Below, in pieces: positions 1 through 6,876 of a stretch of DNA of 64,000 nt. Within the stretch, counting starts at the first letter, position 1; each line of letters opens with the position of its first letter. The position numbers and the translations under genes are program-made. Origin of the DNA: Levilactobacillus tangyuanensis (GTDB taxonomy: Bacteria; Bacillota; Bacilli; Lactobacillales; Lactobacillaceae); contig NZ_RHOA01000002.1 in assembly GCF_003946545.1 (NCBI RefSeq), positions 124,001 through 188,000 of the forward strand, in the 5' to 3' direction. The notes under the pieces are model-generated. The model saw only the letters and a program-made list of their open reading frames with translations, was not told the origin of the DNA and made no database searches.

Positions 1-375
1 CGTTGGCATGGTATCTACCCGGTCGAAAATTTCTTGGAAGAGTTTGCTGGTCAAGCCCTTGCCACGATGTGCTCTAGATACGGAAACCCGGTGTACGGCC
101 ACATAGGTCGCGTCCTTAGTCAACCATTGTCCATCAATTTCTGCATACGTTGCGTCAGGTCCTGGAATAACTGCACACGTTCCCAGCAGTTCCCCTGTCT
201 CTTCGTCAACATTAATGACTGTCCAACCATTCTTGATATCTTTGATCAGGTCATCTTGATGAGGATAAGTCTTCTGCCACTGATCGATTCCTTGAGCCGC
301 TAAATGATCACGACCATCAGCAATCAATGATTCAATGTGTGGTAAGTCTTCCATAGTAGCTTTACGTAACCGCAT
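1..375 (-). CDS. GNAT family N-acetyltransferase, tandem copy 1 (3' part outside window)
   Basis: The reverse strand reads an open frame from an ATG at 375 to the window edge, so the C-terminus is missing. The product resembles the next two genes: MRLRKATMEDL at the start, QWLTKDATY in the middle, and VHRVSVSRAHRGKGL, the acetyl-CoA binding motif A (R-x-x-G-x-G/A type). It should transfer an acetyl group from acetyl-CoA to an unknown amine. An ATG four codons upstream (387) lies inside the AAAGGATGG ribosome binding site, so the internal ATG about 8 bases after it is the better start. It is clearly more diverged than copies 2 and 3. Substrate unknown. Confidence 0.85.
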   Translation of the reverse strand, partial: MRLRKATMEDLPHIESLIADGRDHLAAQGIDQWQKTYPHQDDLIKDIKNGWTVINVDEETGELLGTCAVIPGPDATYAEIDGQWLTKDATYVAVHRVSVSRAHRGKGLTSKLFQEIFDRVDTMPT

Positions 376-435
376 ATCTAACACCATCCTTTATAGCTAG
401 TAAATCACTCGCTTTTTTTCATCTTAACGTTTTTA

Positions 436-510
436 CAACAAAAAAACAATACTGTTGTGCCTCCTCAAAATTGGAAGGGTTAACCTTCCTTAGGAGCCAT
501 GCAGTATTGT
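436..510 (-). terminator. Long nested hairpin between GNAT copies 1 and 2, probable terminator
   Basis: An outer 9-bp inverted repeat (ACAATACTG at 446-454, CAGTATTGT at 502-510) encloses a GGCTCCT/AGGAGGC-like stem and an inner GGAAGG/CCTTCC stem. On the minus strand it is followed by a run of T, as expected of a terminator for copy 2. The plus strand also has a short T run, so it may work both ways. At about 65 nt it is unusually large for a simple terminator. Confidence 0.6.
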
Positions 511-579
511 CGTCTTTTAAAAACTATTGGTTTGCCTCATTTAGTGACTTGATCACCCTTTAAGGCCCAACTATTTCTT

Positions 580-1143
580 CTATTGAATAGCTTCGGTCTG
601 AACCTTATGTTCAGCTTTGGTGTTGGCCGTCAACCGTTCGTAGGCAAAGTCCTTTACATTGTCGAGGTCCATCCCCAACAGCTTAACCATGCCAGTTTCG
701 GTAAAACCATTCTTCTTGATAATGTGTTGCATCGCCTTGTTGTCCGGATGGGTGTCGATCCGAATGGCCTCGATATCCTTGGCGTGGTCAATCTGCTCGA
801 AGACCCGCTGGAAAAGTTCGCCGGCTAAGCCGCGACCGTGATGGTGGCTAGACACTGCCACACGATGAATGGCCAAGTATGGCGCGTCCTTCGTCAACCA
901 CTGACCCTCGATTTGCTGGTAACTAACGTCTTCGCCCGGAATCACCGCAGCGGTCCCCAAGATTTCGTTGTCTTCTTCCAAGACAACCGTGAATCCTTGA
1001 TGAATATCATCAACGAGGACCGAAGTACCAGGGTAACTCCCCTGCCATTGGTCAATGTTCTGGTCGGCCAATAATTGCCGACCGTCCCGGATAATAGATT
1101 CAATTTGTGGCAAATCTGCCATAGTAGCTTGTCGTAACAGCAT
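580..1143 (-). CDS. GNAT family N-acetyltransferase, tandem copy 2
   Basis: A 187-residue single-domain GNAT protein. Motif A is visible as RVAVSSHHHGRGLAGELF near residues 95-112, and the C-terminal motif B region as HPDNKAMQHIIKKNGF. It should acetylate a small amine or protein N-terminus using acetyl-CoA in the cytoplasm; the substrate cannot be read from sequence. The start is set at the ATG at 1143 because the upstream in-frame ATG (1155) sits inside the AAAGGATGG ribosome binding site. It differs from copy 3 at about six residues only, mostly at the C-terminal end, so the two come from a recent tandem duplication. It has its own promoter and the long hairpin downstream. Confidence 0.9.
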   Translation of the reverse strand: MLLRQATMADLPQIESIIRDGRQLLADQNIDQWQGSYPGTSVLVDDIHQGFTVVLEEDNEILGTAAVIPGEDVSYQQIEGQWLTKDAPYLAIHRVAVSSHHHGRGLAGELFQRVFEQIDHAKDIEAIRIDTHPDNKAMQHIIKKNGFTETGMVKLLGMDLDNVKDFAYERLTANTKAEHKVQTEAIQ

Positions 1144-1187
1144 GTCTAACACCATCCTTTATATTTTCGTTTTAAAACAATTTAGAT

Positions 1188-1215
1188 ATCATATCATTTA
1201 TATTTTAAAAAGCAA
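1188..1215 (-). promoter_or_regulatory. Promoter of GNAT copy 2
   Basis: Minus-strand -35 TTGCTT (1210-1215), 16-bp spacer, -10 TATGAT (1188-1193). Copy 3 has the same -35 and spacing, so the promoter was duplicated with the gene. Confidence 0.65.
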
Positions 1216-1251
1216 CAGTTTTTATTCAGCTATTTAAACCAGCGACTCAAT

Positions 1252-1815
1252 CTATTGAACCGTCTCGCCCTGAACCTTATGTTCGGCCTTGGTGTTGGCC
1301 GTCAACCGTTCGTAGGCGAAGTCCTTCACATTGTCGAGGTCCATCCCTAACAACTTAACCATGCCGGTTTCGGTGAAACCGTTCTTCTTGATGATGTGTT
1401 GCATGGCCTTGTTGTCCGGATGGGTGTCGATCCGAATGGCTTCGATATCTTTTGCGTGGTCAATCTGATCGAAGACCCGTTGGAAAAGTTCACCGGCTAA
1501 GCCGCGACCGTGATGGTGGCTAGACACTGCCACACGATGAATGGCCAAATAAGGCGCATCCTTCGTCAACCACTGGCCTTCGATTTGTCTATAGCTAACG
1601 TCTTCCCCCGGAATAACTGCAGCGGTCCCCAAGATTTCGTTGTCTTCTTCCAAAACAACCGTGAACCCTTGATGAATATCATCAACGAGGACCGATGTGC
1701 CTGGGTACGTCCCTTGCCATTGATCAATGTTCTGATCGGCTAATAGTTGCCGACCGTCCCGGATAATAGATTCAATTTGTGGCAAATCTGCCATAGTAGC
1801 TTGTCGTAACAGCAT
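1252..1815 (-). CDS. GNAT family N-acetyltransferase, tandem copy 3
   Basis: Near-identical to copy 2 over 187 residues, with the same motif A (HHHGRGLAGELF) and the same ATG four codons inside the longest frame, placed about 8 bases after AAAGGATGG. The last residues (GETVQ against TEAIQ) hold half of the differences. The spacer to copy 2 is about 100 bp and carries only a promoter, with no obvious terminator. Function is acetyl transfer from acetyl-CoA to an unknown acceptor. Retention of two almost identical copies suggests either a very recent duplication or selection for dosage. Confidence 0.9.
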   Translation of the reverse strand: MLLRQATMADLPQIESIIRDGRQLLADQNIDQWQGTYPGTSVLVDDIHQGFTVVLEEDNEILGTAAVIPGEDVSYRQIEGQWLTKDAPYLAIHRVAVSSHHHGRGLAGELFQRVFDQIDHAKDIEAIRIDTHPDNKAMQHIIKKNGFTETGMVKLLGMDLDNVKDFAYERLTANTKAEHKVQGETVQ

Positions 1816-1859
1816 GTCTAACACCATCCTTTATATTTTTAATTTGATGCAATTTAGCA

Positions 1860-1887
1860 ATATTAACACGTCCGCTTCAAAAAGCAA
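1860..1887 (-). promoter_or_regulatory. Promoter of GNAT copy 3
   Basis: Minus-strand -35 TTGCTT (1882-1887), 16-bp spacer, -10 TAATAT (1860-1865), about 45 bp upstream of the start. Confidence 0.65.
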
Positions 1888-2048
1888 CGGATTATGTTCT
1901 GAATTTGATTGCTTTTTTGAAAAAAGTTGCGAAAGCCTTGGCGCACATGGGATTCAACGATCACCATTTCTCATCAAACGCTCATAACCGATCCCTTTTT
2001 TCATAAAAATATCCGAGTTCATTCCGGGATTTCATGAAAAAAGCGTAT

Positions 2049-2092
2049 AAAAAAAGCACCCACTCAAGAACTTTCTAAACTTGAGTGAGCGC
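2049..2092 (-). terminator. Rho-independent terminator downstream of the MerR gene
   Basis: Minus-strand stem built from CACTCAAG and CTTGAGTG arms extended by G-C pairs, then a run of seven T. It lies about 290 bp beyond the MerR stop codon. Confidence 0.75.
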
Positions 2093-2383
2093 CACGGGAG
2101 TAGCCTTGGGCGAGCGAAAAATCAAAAAACTTTAATTTTCCAAAAACACGTCGTTTTAGTTTCACGATCGCTTACGCTGACATTCATCAACGTAGTCCAT
2201 GCGCAAGAATAAACGCGCTATTACTAATGGTTATTCGCCTGGTTTCACAACACGTCAACAACATGATTGACCACCAATCCAGCCAGAAGATCGATTGGTA
2301 TCGAAAGTTTTTTCTGCCCAACACACAAAATCTCCCGTGCCTTCAGACTACCATTGTTAAGCCTGATAAACAATGAACTCGGC
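2093..2383. other. Intergenic stretch, no gene supported
   Basis: Between the MerR stop codon and the terminator I find no ribosome binding site with a credible frame and no clear structure. It could be a long 3' untranslated region or the decayed remains of a gene. Confidence 0.4.
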
Positions 2384-2824
2384 CTAATTTGTGGCCTCGC
2401 CGAGTCGAAATTCCCAGTGTTCGCCGACCTTATTCGCAAATAGGTGTTGATCCGGCGTTGGGTTGAATGGCCCAAGGTCAATCTCGGCCGTATCCTCTTC
2501 TATGGTCAACTCTTCAAAGCGGTCCTCAAAGAAAGACCTCAGTGTCTCCAGGTAATTATGACGCCGTTGGGCCAACTTAACGGCACCGACCAACGTATAG
2601 CCATCATCTAGGTAGGCTTTAATCTGTTGAACCGTCAGCAATGTCTCATAGCTAAACTTCCGATTGTGGCCATCTGCCAGAGCCTGACTGTGGATATAGC
2701 CCTTACGTTCCCAATACCGGATTTGACTCTGTGAAACACCCGTTGCCTCTGCAACGTCCCCGATGCCAAAAATTAAGGTTTCCATCGGAATCTTCTTTAA
2801 TAGTGTCTTTAAATCTTCATTCAT
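2384..2824 (-). CDS. MerR family transcriptional regulator
   Basis: A 146-residue protein with an N-terminal winged helix-turn-helix of the MerR type. GIGDVAEATGVSQSQIRYWERKGYI (residues about 20-45) is the hallmark, including the R-Y-W-E-R-K-G segment. A short helical linker follows, then an acidic C-terminal tail with no cysteine cluster, so an organic ligand is more likely than a metal. It is divergently transcribed from a multidrug MFS transporter, and the two promoters overlap one palindrome (2967-2985). That layout predicts autoregulation together with control of the efflux operon. The ligand is unknown. Confidence 0.88.
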   Translation of the reverse strand: MNEDLKTLLKKIPMETLIFGIGDVAEATGVSQSQIRYWERKGYIHSQALADGHNRKFSYETLLTVQQIKAYLDDGYTLVGAVKLAQRRHNYLETLRSFFEDRFEELTIEEDTAEIDLGPFNPTPDQHLFANKVGEHWEFRLGEATN

Positions 2825-2945
2825 GGTCGCTGTTCCACCATCCTTTTTCCTCCGCCCTTAATCCATCCCCGTCCGGTATCATCATAATGAAAGCGTTGTG
2901 ATTTTTACCAGATTATTTTAGATCAATGCTCGCTTTTCTCTAATC

Positions 2946-3007
2946 AGTATAGATAATTTAAAACTCTTGTCAAGGTTGTTGACAAAGTTAGTGAATCTGA
3001 GTATAGT
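2946..3007. promoter_or_regulatory. Back-to-back divergent promoters sharing an operator-like palindrome
   Basis: Plus strand: TTGACA (2979-2984), 17-bp spacer, TATAGT (3002-3007), driving the MFS gene. Minus strand: TTGACA (2968-2973 read in reverse), 16-bp spacer, TATACT (2946-2951), driving the MerR gene. The two -35 boxes are the arms of the palindrome TTGTCAA-N5-TTGACAA (2967-2985). A protein bound there would block both -35 elements at once. The sequence match is direct; the bound regulator is inferred. Confidence 0.8.
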
Positions 3008-3048
3008 TATTCCCAGAAATAATTTTAATGATAAAAGAGGGAAAAATT

Positions 3049-4533
3049 TTGGGAAATGCAACTGATACCAACGGAAAACCCTACAATCGGAGTTTACTGG
3101 TTATTCTTCTATTGATTGGGACTTTCTGTACTGTTTTGAATCAAACCATCTTAAGTACCGCCTATCCAACATTAATGAAGGCTTTTGACGTTTCGACGTC
3201 AACGGTTCAATGGTTAACCACCGGTTTCTTACTGGTTAACGGGATCATGATCCCGATTAGTGCCTGGTTACTGACGACGGTCAGCACCAAGTGGCTCTAC
3301 ATTGCCGCAATGTCGACCTTCCTATTAGGAACGGTTCTTTGCTGGACAGCCATTAGCTTCCCAATGTTGCTCATTGGTCGGTTAGTCCAAGCAGTCGGTG
3401 TTGGGGTTTCCATGCCCTTACTACAAACGATGATGCTAACGATCTTCCCTGCTAACCAGCGGGGGACCGCCATGGGGCTTGCCGGGATTGTTATCGGACT
3501 TGCCCCTGCCATTGGGCCAACCTTATCTGGTTGGGTCATCGACAACTGGACCTGGCGTGACTTATTCGGCATGATCGTGCCAATCGTGGCCATCGTCGTG
3601 ATTGCAAGCTTCTGGATCATGCGCAGTGTCCTGGAAACACACAAGGAACCTTTGGACTTCATCTCTGTTATCCTGTCCACGATTGGGTTTGGGAGCATGC
3701 TCTACGGCTTCTCATCCGTTGGGGACGACGGCTGGGGCAGTGCCATCGTGCTTTCAACCTTAGCCATTGGGGCCGTCTTCGTTGGCCTATTCATCTGGCG
3801 TCAATTAGTCATGGACGAACCATTCCTGAACTTCCGGGTTTACAAGTCTCGTGAATTCACGGTTTCAGCCATCTTAAGCTCCGTCGTTAACATGGCCATG
3901 GTCGGGGTCGAAATGGTTATTCCCTTATACCTACAAATGGTCAAAGGAATGTCAGCCTTTCACTCTGGCTTAACGCTGTTAGCCGGGGCCTTAATGATGG
4001 GGATTATGAGTCCAATCACCGGTCGGGCCTTTGACCGCTTCGGGGCTAAGCGCTTAGCCGTCATGGGGATGTTCCTCTTGACTCTTGGGACCTTACCATT
4101 CGTTTGGATTACCAAGGATACCGCAACTATCTACATTGTCTTACTCTACGCCATCCGGATGTTCGGGATTGCCATGGTCATGATGCCAGCCACTACCGCT
4201 GGGATGAACGCCTTGCCACTGAACATGATCAGCCATGGGACCGCCGTTAACAACACCCAACGGCAAGTCGCTAGTTCCGTTGGGACGGCCATCTTGATCA
4301 GTGTCTTGACTAACGTCACTAAGGGTAGCATGCCAGCCAAGCACGTCTTAACGACGAACCCGCTGAGCTATGCTAACAGTGCCATTAATGCCACTCTTTC
4401 CGGTTACCATGCGGCATTCTGGATTGCCATCGGCTTTAGCTTCATCGCTTTGATTATCGCCTTCTTCTTGAAGGGCAAGAACCGCTCCGAGCACCTTGCC
4501 GATGAGGACTCTACTCAGGGAGGTGCCGCCTAA
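3049..4533 (+). CDS. DHA2-family MFS multidrug efflux transporter (14 TM)
   Basis: About 494 residues with 14 hydrophobic segments, typical of the EmrB/QacA (DHA2) drug:H+ antiporters. Visible motifs are LNQTILSTAYPTL in TM1, motif A-like LLIGRLVQAVGVGVSMPLL, and motif C-like GLAPAIGPTLSGWVI. It should export toxic lipophilic compounds across the membrane using the proton gradient. I place the start at TTG 3049, 7 bases after AGAGGG. The upstream ATG at 3028 has no ribosome binding site and lies only about 14 nt after the expected transcript start. It overlaps the DUF4811 gene by one base (TAATG), so the two are co-translated, and it is probably controlled by the divergent MerR protein. Confidence 0.9.
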   Translation: MGNATDTNGKPYNRSLLVILLLIGTFCTVLNQTILSTAYPTLMKAFDVSTSTVQWLTTGFLLVNGIMIPISAWLLTTVSTKWLYIAAMSTFLLGTVLCWTAISFPMLLIGRLVQAVGVGVSMPLLQTMMLTIFPANQRGTAMGLAGIVIGLAPAIGPTLSGWVIDNWTWRDLFGMIVPIVAIVVIASFWIMRSVLETHKEPLDFISVILSTIGFGSMLYGFSSVGDDGWGSAIVLSTLAIGAVFVGLFIWRQLVMDEPFLNFRVYKSREFTVSAILSSVVNMAMVGVEMVIPLYLQMVKGMSAFHSGLTLLAGALMMGIMSPITGRAFDRFGAKRLAVMGMFLLTLGTLPFVWITKDTATIYIVLLYAIRMFGIAMVMMPATTAGMNALPLNMISHGTAVNNTQRQVASSVGTAILISVLTNVTKGSMPAKHVLTTNPLSYANSAINATLSGYHAAFWIAIGFSFIALIIAFFLKGKNRSEHLADEDSTQGGAA

Positions 4534-5255
4534 TGATTATCTTTGCGATTATTATCCTGGTTGTTCTTTCATTTATCTTCTTTGTTTACATTGAAAATAA
4601 AGCTGTCAGCAACGCTTTAACAGGATTATCAATTATTGCCCTACTACTCAGCATCTTCTTCATGATGCAAAATGACCGTGAACACCTCGGCATGCACAAC
4701 GTGACCGAAACGAGCACGCAAAACATTTACTCTGCTTCCCCTTCTAAGCAGATGCCCATGATGATTTACCAATCTGTTGGGACGGCCGACAAGCACCGGG
4801 TCTACGTTTACAAGACCAGTGCCAACGCCAAGAAAACCAGTCACACGGCCGCTAAGATTACCACCAAGAACGTGGTTAAGCGGACGACCGGTACGAACCG
4901 GATCGTGACGAAGAAGGTTTACCGTGAATACAAGAACAATACCAGCAAGTTCTGGTTTGGGTTGGCCGGTAACGGTCACAAGTATGTCAAGGAAACCAAC
5001 ACCATCTACCTCAACAAGAACTGGACGGTCTTGAGCACGAGTCAGGCCAAGCAACTCCAGAAGATGGCCAGTTCCAAGAGCTTCCAGGCCAAGCAAAAGG
5101 CTGCCGCCACTGCCTACGTTAAGCAACAAATGATGGCTGCTATGCAGAAGAATCCATCAATGACGGCTGCTCAACAGAAGCAAGTGACCAAGCAAGCCGC
5201 TGCGGCCTTCCAGGCTCAAGCCATGCAAAAACTGATTCAACAAATTAAGAAGTAA
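4533..5255 (+). CDS. DUF4811 domain-containing membrane protein, partner of the MFS transporter
   Basis: A 240-residue protein with two N-terminal transmembrane helices (residues about 2-20 and 27-44), a central extracytoplasmic-type region rich in Lys and Thr, and a C-terminal helical Gln/Ala/Lys-rich tail (KQQMMAAMQKNPSMTAAQQK). I recognise it as the DUF4811 type that lactobacilli carry next to this MFS transporter. The start codon overlaps the MFS stop codon, so the two are translationally coupled. An accessory role in efflux or membrane stress is inferred from context only. Confidence 0.8.
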   Translation: MIIFAIIILVVLSFIFFVYIENKAVSNALTGLSIIALLLSIFFMMQNDREHLGMHNVTETSTQNIYSASPSKQMPMMIYQSVGTADKHRVYVYKTSANAKKTSHTAAKITTKNVVKRTTGTNRIVTKKVYREYKNNTSKFWFGLAGNGHKYVKETNTIYLNKNWTVLSTSQAKQLQKMASSKSFQAKQKAAATAYVKQQMMAAMQKNPSMTAAQQKQVTKQAAAAFQAQAMQKLIQQIKK

Positions 5256-5261
5256 TTACCC

Positions 5262-5312
5262 AAAAAGGACGTGCCATTCTACTATCTGTTAGTGGAATGA
5301 CACGTCCTTTTT
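5262..5312 (+). terminator. Rho-independent terminator of the MFS-DUF4811 operon
   Basis: AAAAAGGACGTG and CACGTCCTTTTT arms with an inner CATTC/GAATG stem, right after the DUF4811 stop codon. The symmetric A and T runs would let it act on both strands. Confidence 0.85.
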
Positions 5313-5325
5313 AATTGACGGCAAA

Positions 5326-5356
5326 TAAAAACGCCCAGTGCTAATCACTGAGCGTC
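5326..5356 (-). terminator. Terminator of the small MerR-like gene
   Basis: Minus-strand stem GCTCAGTG / CACTGGGC followed by TTTTTA, about 35 bp after the stop codon at 5390. Confidence 0.75.
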
Positions 5357-5389
5357 TGTCATTTAAAATTTACGATTTCGTTACCAACA

Positions 5390-5629
5390 CTAGTTGGCTT
5401 GAGTCAGCTGGGATTGCCCACGGCGACACCGTGGCAGCAGCCCTGAGAGGTCAGCTAAAGATGTCCCGTTATCCTGGAAACATTGAATCATGTCAATCCA
5501 GTATAAGTCTGAATCGTCGAATTCGGTGGTTGAGTGTTCCTCTCCCAGCAACCCATTGTTCACGTATTCTTCTACGCGATTAGCATCAACATGTGCAACC
5601 GCAGATAATTCAGTCAAGTTCATCTTCAT
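5390..5629 (-). CDS. Small MerR-like DNA-binding protein
   Basis: 79 residues from the ATG at 5629. MNLTELSAVAHVDANRVEEYVNNGLL followed by DLYWIDMIQCFQDNGTSLADL matches the two halves of a MerR-type winged helix (helix-turn-helix, then the helix in which other family members have a WLxFIxCLRDTGMS-like string). The protein lacks the long coiled coil and effector domain. The longer frame starting at 5674 is unlikely, because its ATG lies within the -10 of the only good promoter; the internal ATG has GAGGG 8 bases upstream. It is divergent from azlCD, so control of that branched-chain amino-acid exporter is a fair inference. Confidence 0.65.
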   Translation of the reverse strand: MKMNLTELSAVAHVDANRVEEYVNNGLLGEEHSTTEFDDSDLYWIDMIQCFQDNGTSLADLSGLLPRCRRGQSQLTQAN

Positions 5630-5665
5630 CACTGTACCCTCGCTTTCTTTATTGTCAATGAGAGT

Positions 5666-5694
5666 ATCATACAACCCCCTTTAGACAAATGCAA
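5666..5694 (-). promoter_or_regulatory. Promoter of the small MerR-like gene
   Basis: Minus-strand TTGCAT (5689-5694), 17-bp spacer, TATGAT (5666-5671). Transcription would start downstream of the ATG at 5674, which rules that start out. Confidence 0.65.
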
Positions 5695-5732
5695 CCTTTT
5701 TTCTTGCGATTTTTTTCGGGTCAAATTTTGGG

Positions 5733-5761
5733 TTTACGGAACGCCGCCAGAGGGCTAAACT
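5733..5761 (+). promoter_or_regulatory. Promoter of azlCD
   Basis: TTTACG (5733-5738), 17-bp spacer, TAAACT (5756-5761), about 44 bp before the azlC start, whose ribosome binding site is AAAGGAAA. Confidence 0.55.
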
Positions 5762-5804
5762 AAAGATTAAAATCTTCTCATTTTACAAGAAAGGAAACCT
5801 GTCT

Positions 5805-6515
5805 ATGAGTCCTTCTTTAACCTTTAGATCCGGGGTGCAAGACGTCTTGCCAACGGTCTTTGGCTATATTGGTGTGGGACTGGCCTTTGGGATTGTTGCC
5901 CACACTAGTCACCTGAGTTTACTGGTCGTGGCGGGGCTATCCTTCCTGGTTTATGCCGGATCGGCTCAGTTTATTATCACCAGTATGCTCCTGCTCCATG
6001 ATCCACTATCCGGAATCTTTCTCTCCACCTTCTTAGTGAACTCCCGGATGATCCTCATGAGTACCAGTCTGGCTCAATACTTCCGCCATGAAAGTTTGGG
6101 TAAGAATCTATTTATCGGATCACTCCTAACGGATGAGACCTTTGCCCTTGCCATGAGCAAGCAGAACCTCACTCATGGCCGCCTGAGCTTCGCCTGGCAG
6201 ACGGCCGCCAACCTGGTCGCCTACCTGGTCTGGGGACTGGCAACGTTGGCTGGTGCGCTACTAGGCGGCCTGATTGCGAACCCCACCCGTTTCGGCTTCG
6301 ACTTTGCCCTCACGGCCATGTTTATCGGGCTGGTTTACCTCCAACTGATCGGTGACCGCAAATTGGGGATTCCCCTACAATTACAGGTGATGGCCTTTGT
6401 CGCCTTGGCCTACTACCTCCTCTTGAGTGTCGTGAGTCAAAACTTTGCCTTATTAATCGCAACTGTTGCCGGTTGCCTATTCGGAATGGAGCTGAGAAAA
6501 TGGCAATCACGTTAA
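5805..6515 (+). CDS. azlC: AzlC family branched-chain amino acid exporter, large subunit
   Basis: A 236-residue polytopic membrane protein. The N-terminal pattern (DVLPTVFGYIGVGLAFGIVA, then FLVYAGSAQFIITSMLL, then FLVNSRMILMSTSLAQYF) is characteristic of AzlC. With AzlD it forms a two-component exporter of branched-chain amino acids or their toxic analogues. Its length is usual for the family. The last 16 bases overlap the azlD start, showing translational coupling. The neighbouring divergent small MerR-like gene is a candidate regulator. Confidence 0.92.
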   Translation: MSPSLTFRSGVQDVLPTVFGYIGVGLAFGIVAHTSHLSLLVVAGLSFLVYAGSAQFIITSMLLLHDPLSGIFLSTFLVNSRMILMSTSLAQYFRHESLGKNLFIGSLLTDETFALAMSKQNLTHGRLSFAWQTAANLVAYLVWGLATLAGALLGGLIANPTRFGFDFALTAMFIGLVYLQLIGDRKLGIPLQLQVMAFVALAYYLLLSVVSQNFALLIATVAGCLFGMELRKWQSR

Positions 6516-6835
6516 CCGAACTCTGGGCGATTCTTGGTTGTGGTGCCGTGACCCTGTTGTCACGGTCACTGCCCTTCGCCTTCGTGAAACAGATGCGAAT
6601 GCCAAGCTGGCTCCTCGACTTCTTGACCTTCGTTCCCATTACCATCATGACGGCCCTGACCTGTGAGAGTCTCTTCGTTGGCCACACGGGTCACCTGGCG
6701 ACTCTGAACGTCGCCAACTTTTTGGCCGCGATTCCTGCGACCATCGCTGGGGTTCTCACCAAGAGTCTCCTGATGGTGGTGGTCGTTGGCATCATGGCCA
6801 TGGCCATCATTCGCTACTTTACCCTTGGAAGCTAA
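6500..6835 (+). CDS. azlD: AzlD family small subunit of branched-chain amino acid exporter
   Basis: 111 residues with four hydrophobic segments. The string GCGAVTLLSRSLPFAFVKQ near the N-terminus and the Pro-rich LLDFLTFVPITIMTAL helix are typical of AzlD. The start at 6500 is chosen because GGAG (6488-6491) lies 8 bases upstream; the frame extends nine codons further up, inside azlC, without a ribosome binding site. It works with AzlC in amino-acid export. Confidence 0.9.
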   Translation: MAITLTELWAILGCGAVTLLSRSLPFAFVKQMRMPSWLLDFLTFVPITIMTALTCESLFVGHTGHLATLNVANFLAAIPATIAGVLTKSLLMVVVVGIMAMAIIRYFTLGS

Positions 6836-6873
6836 AAGAGCAGCACCGCTAACCACGGTGACTGCTCTTTTTT
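6834..6873. terminator. Bidirectional terminator between azlD and the uracil permease gene
   Basis: AGAGCAG / CTGCTCT arms plus an inner CCG/CGG, followed by TTTTTT on the plus strand and flanked by AAAA, so it can also end the convergent permease transcript. Confidence 0.8.
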
Positions 6874-6876
6874 AAT

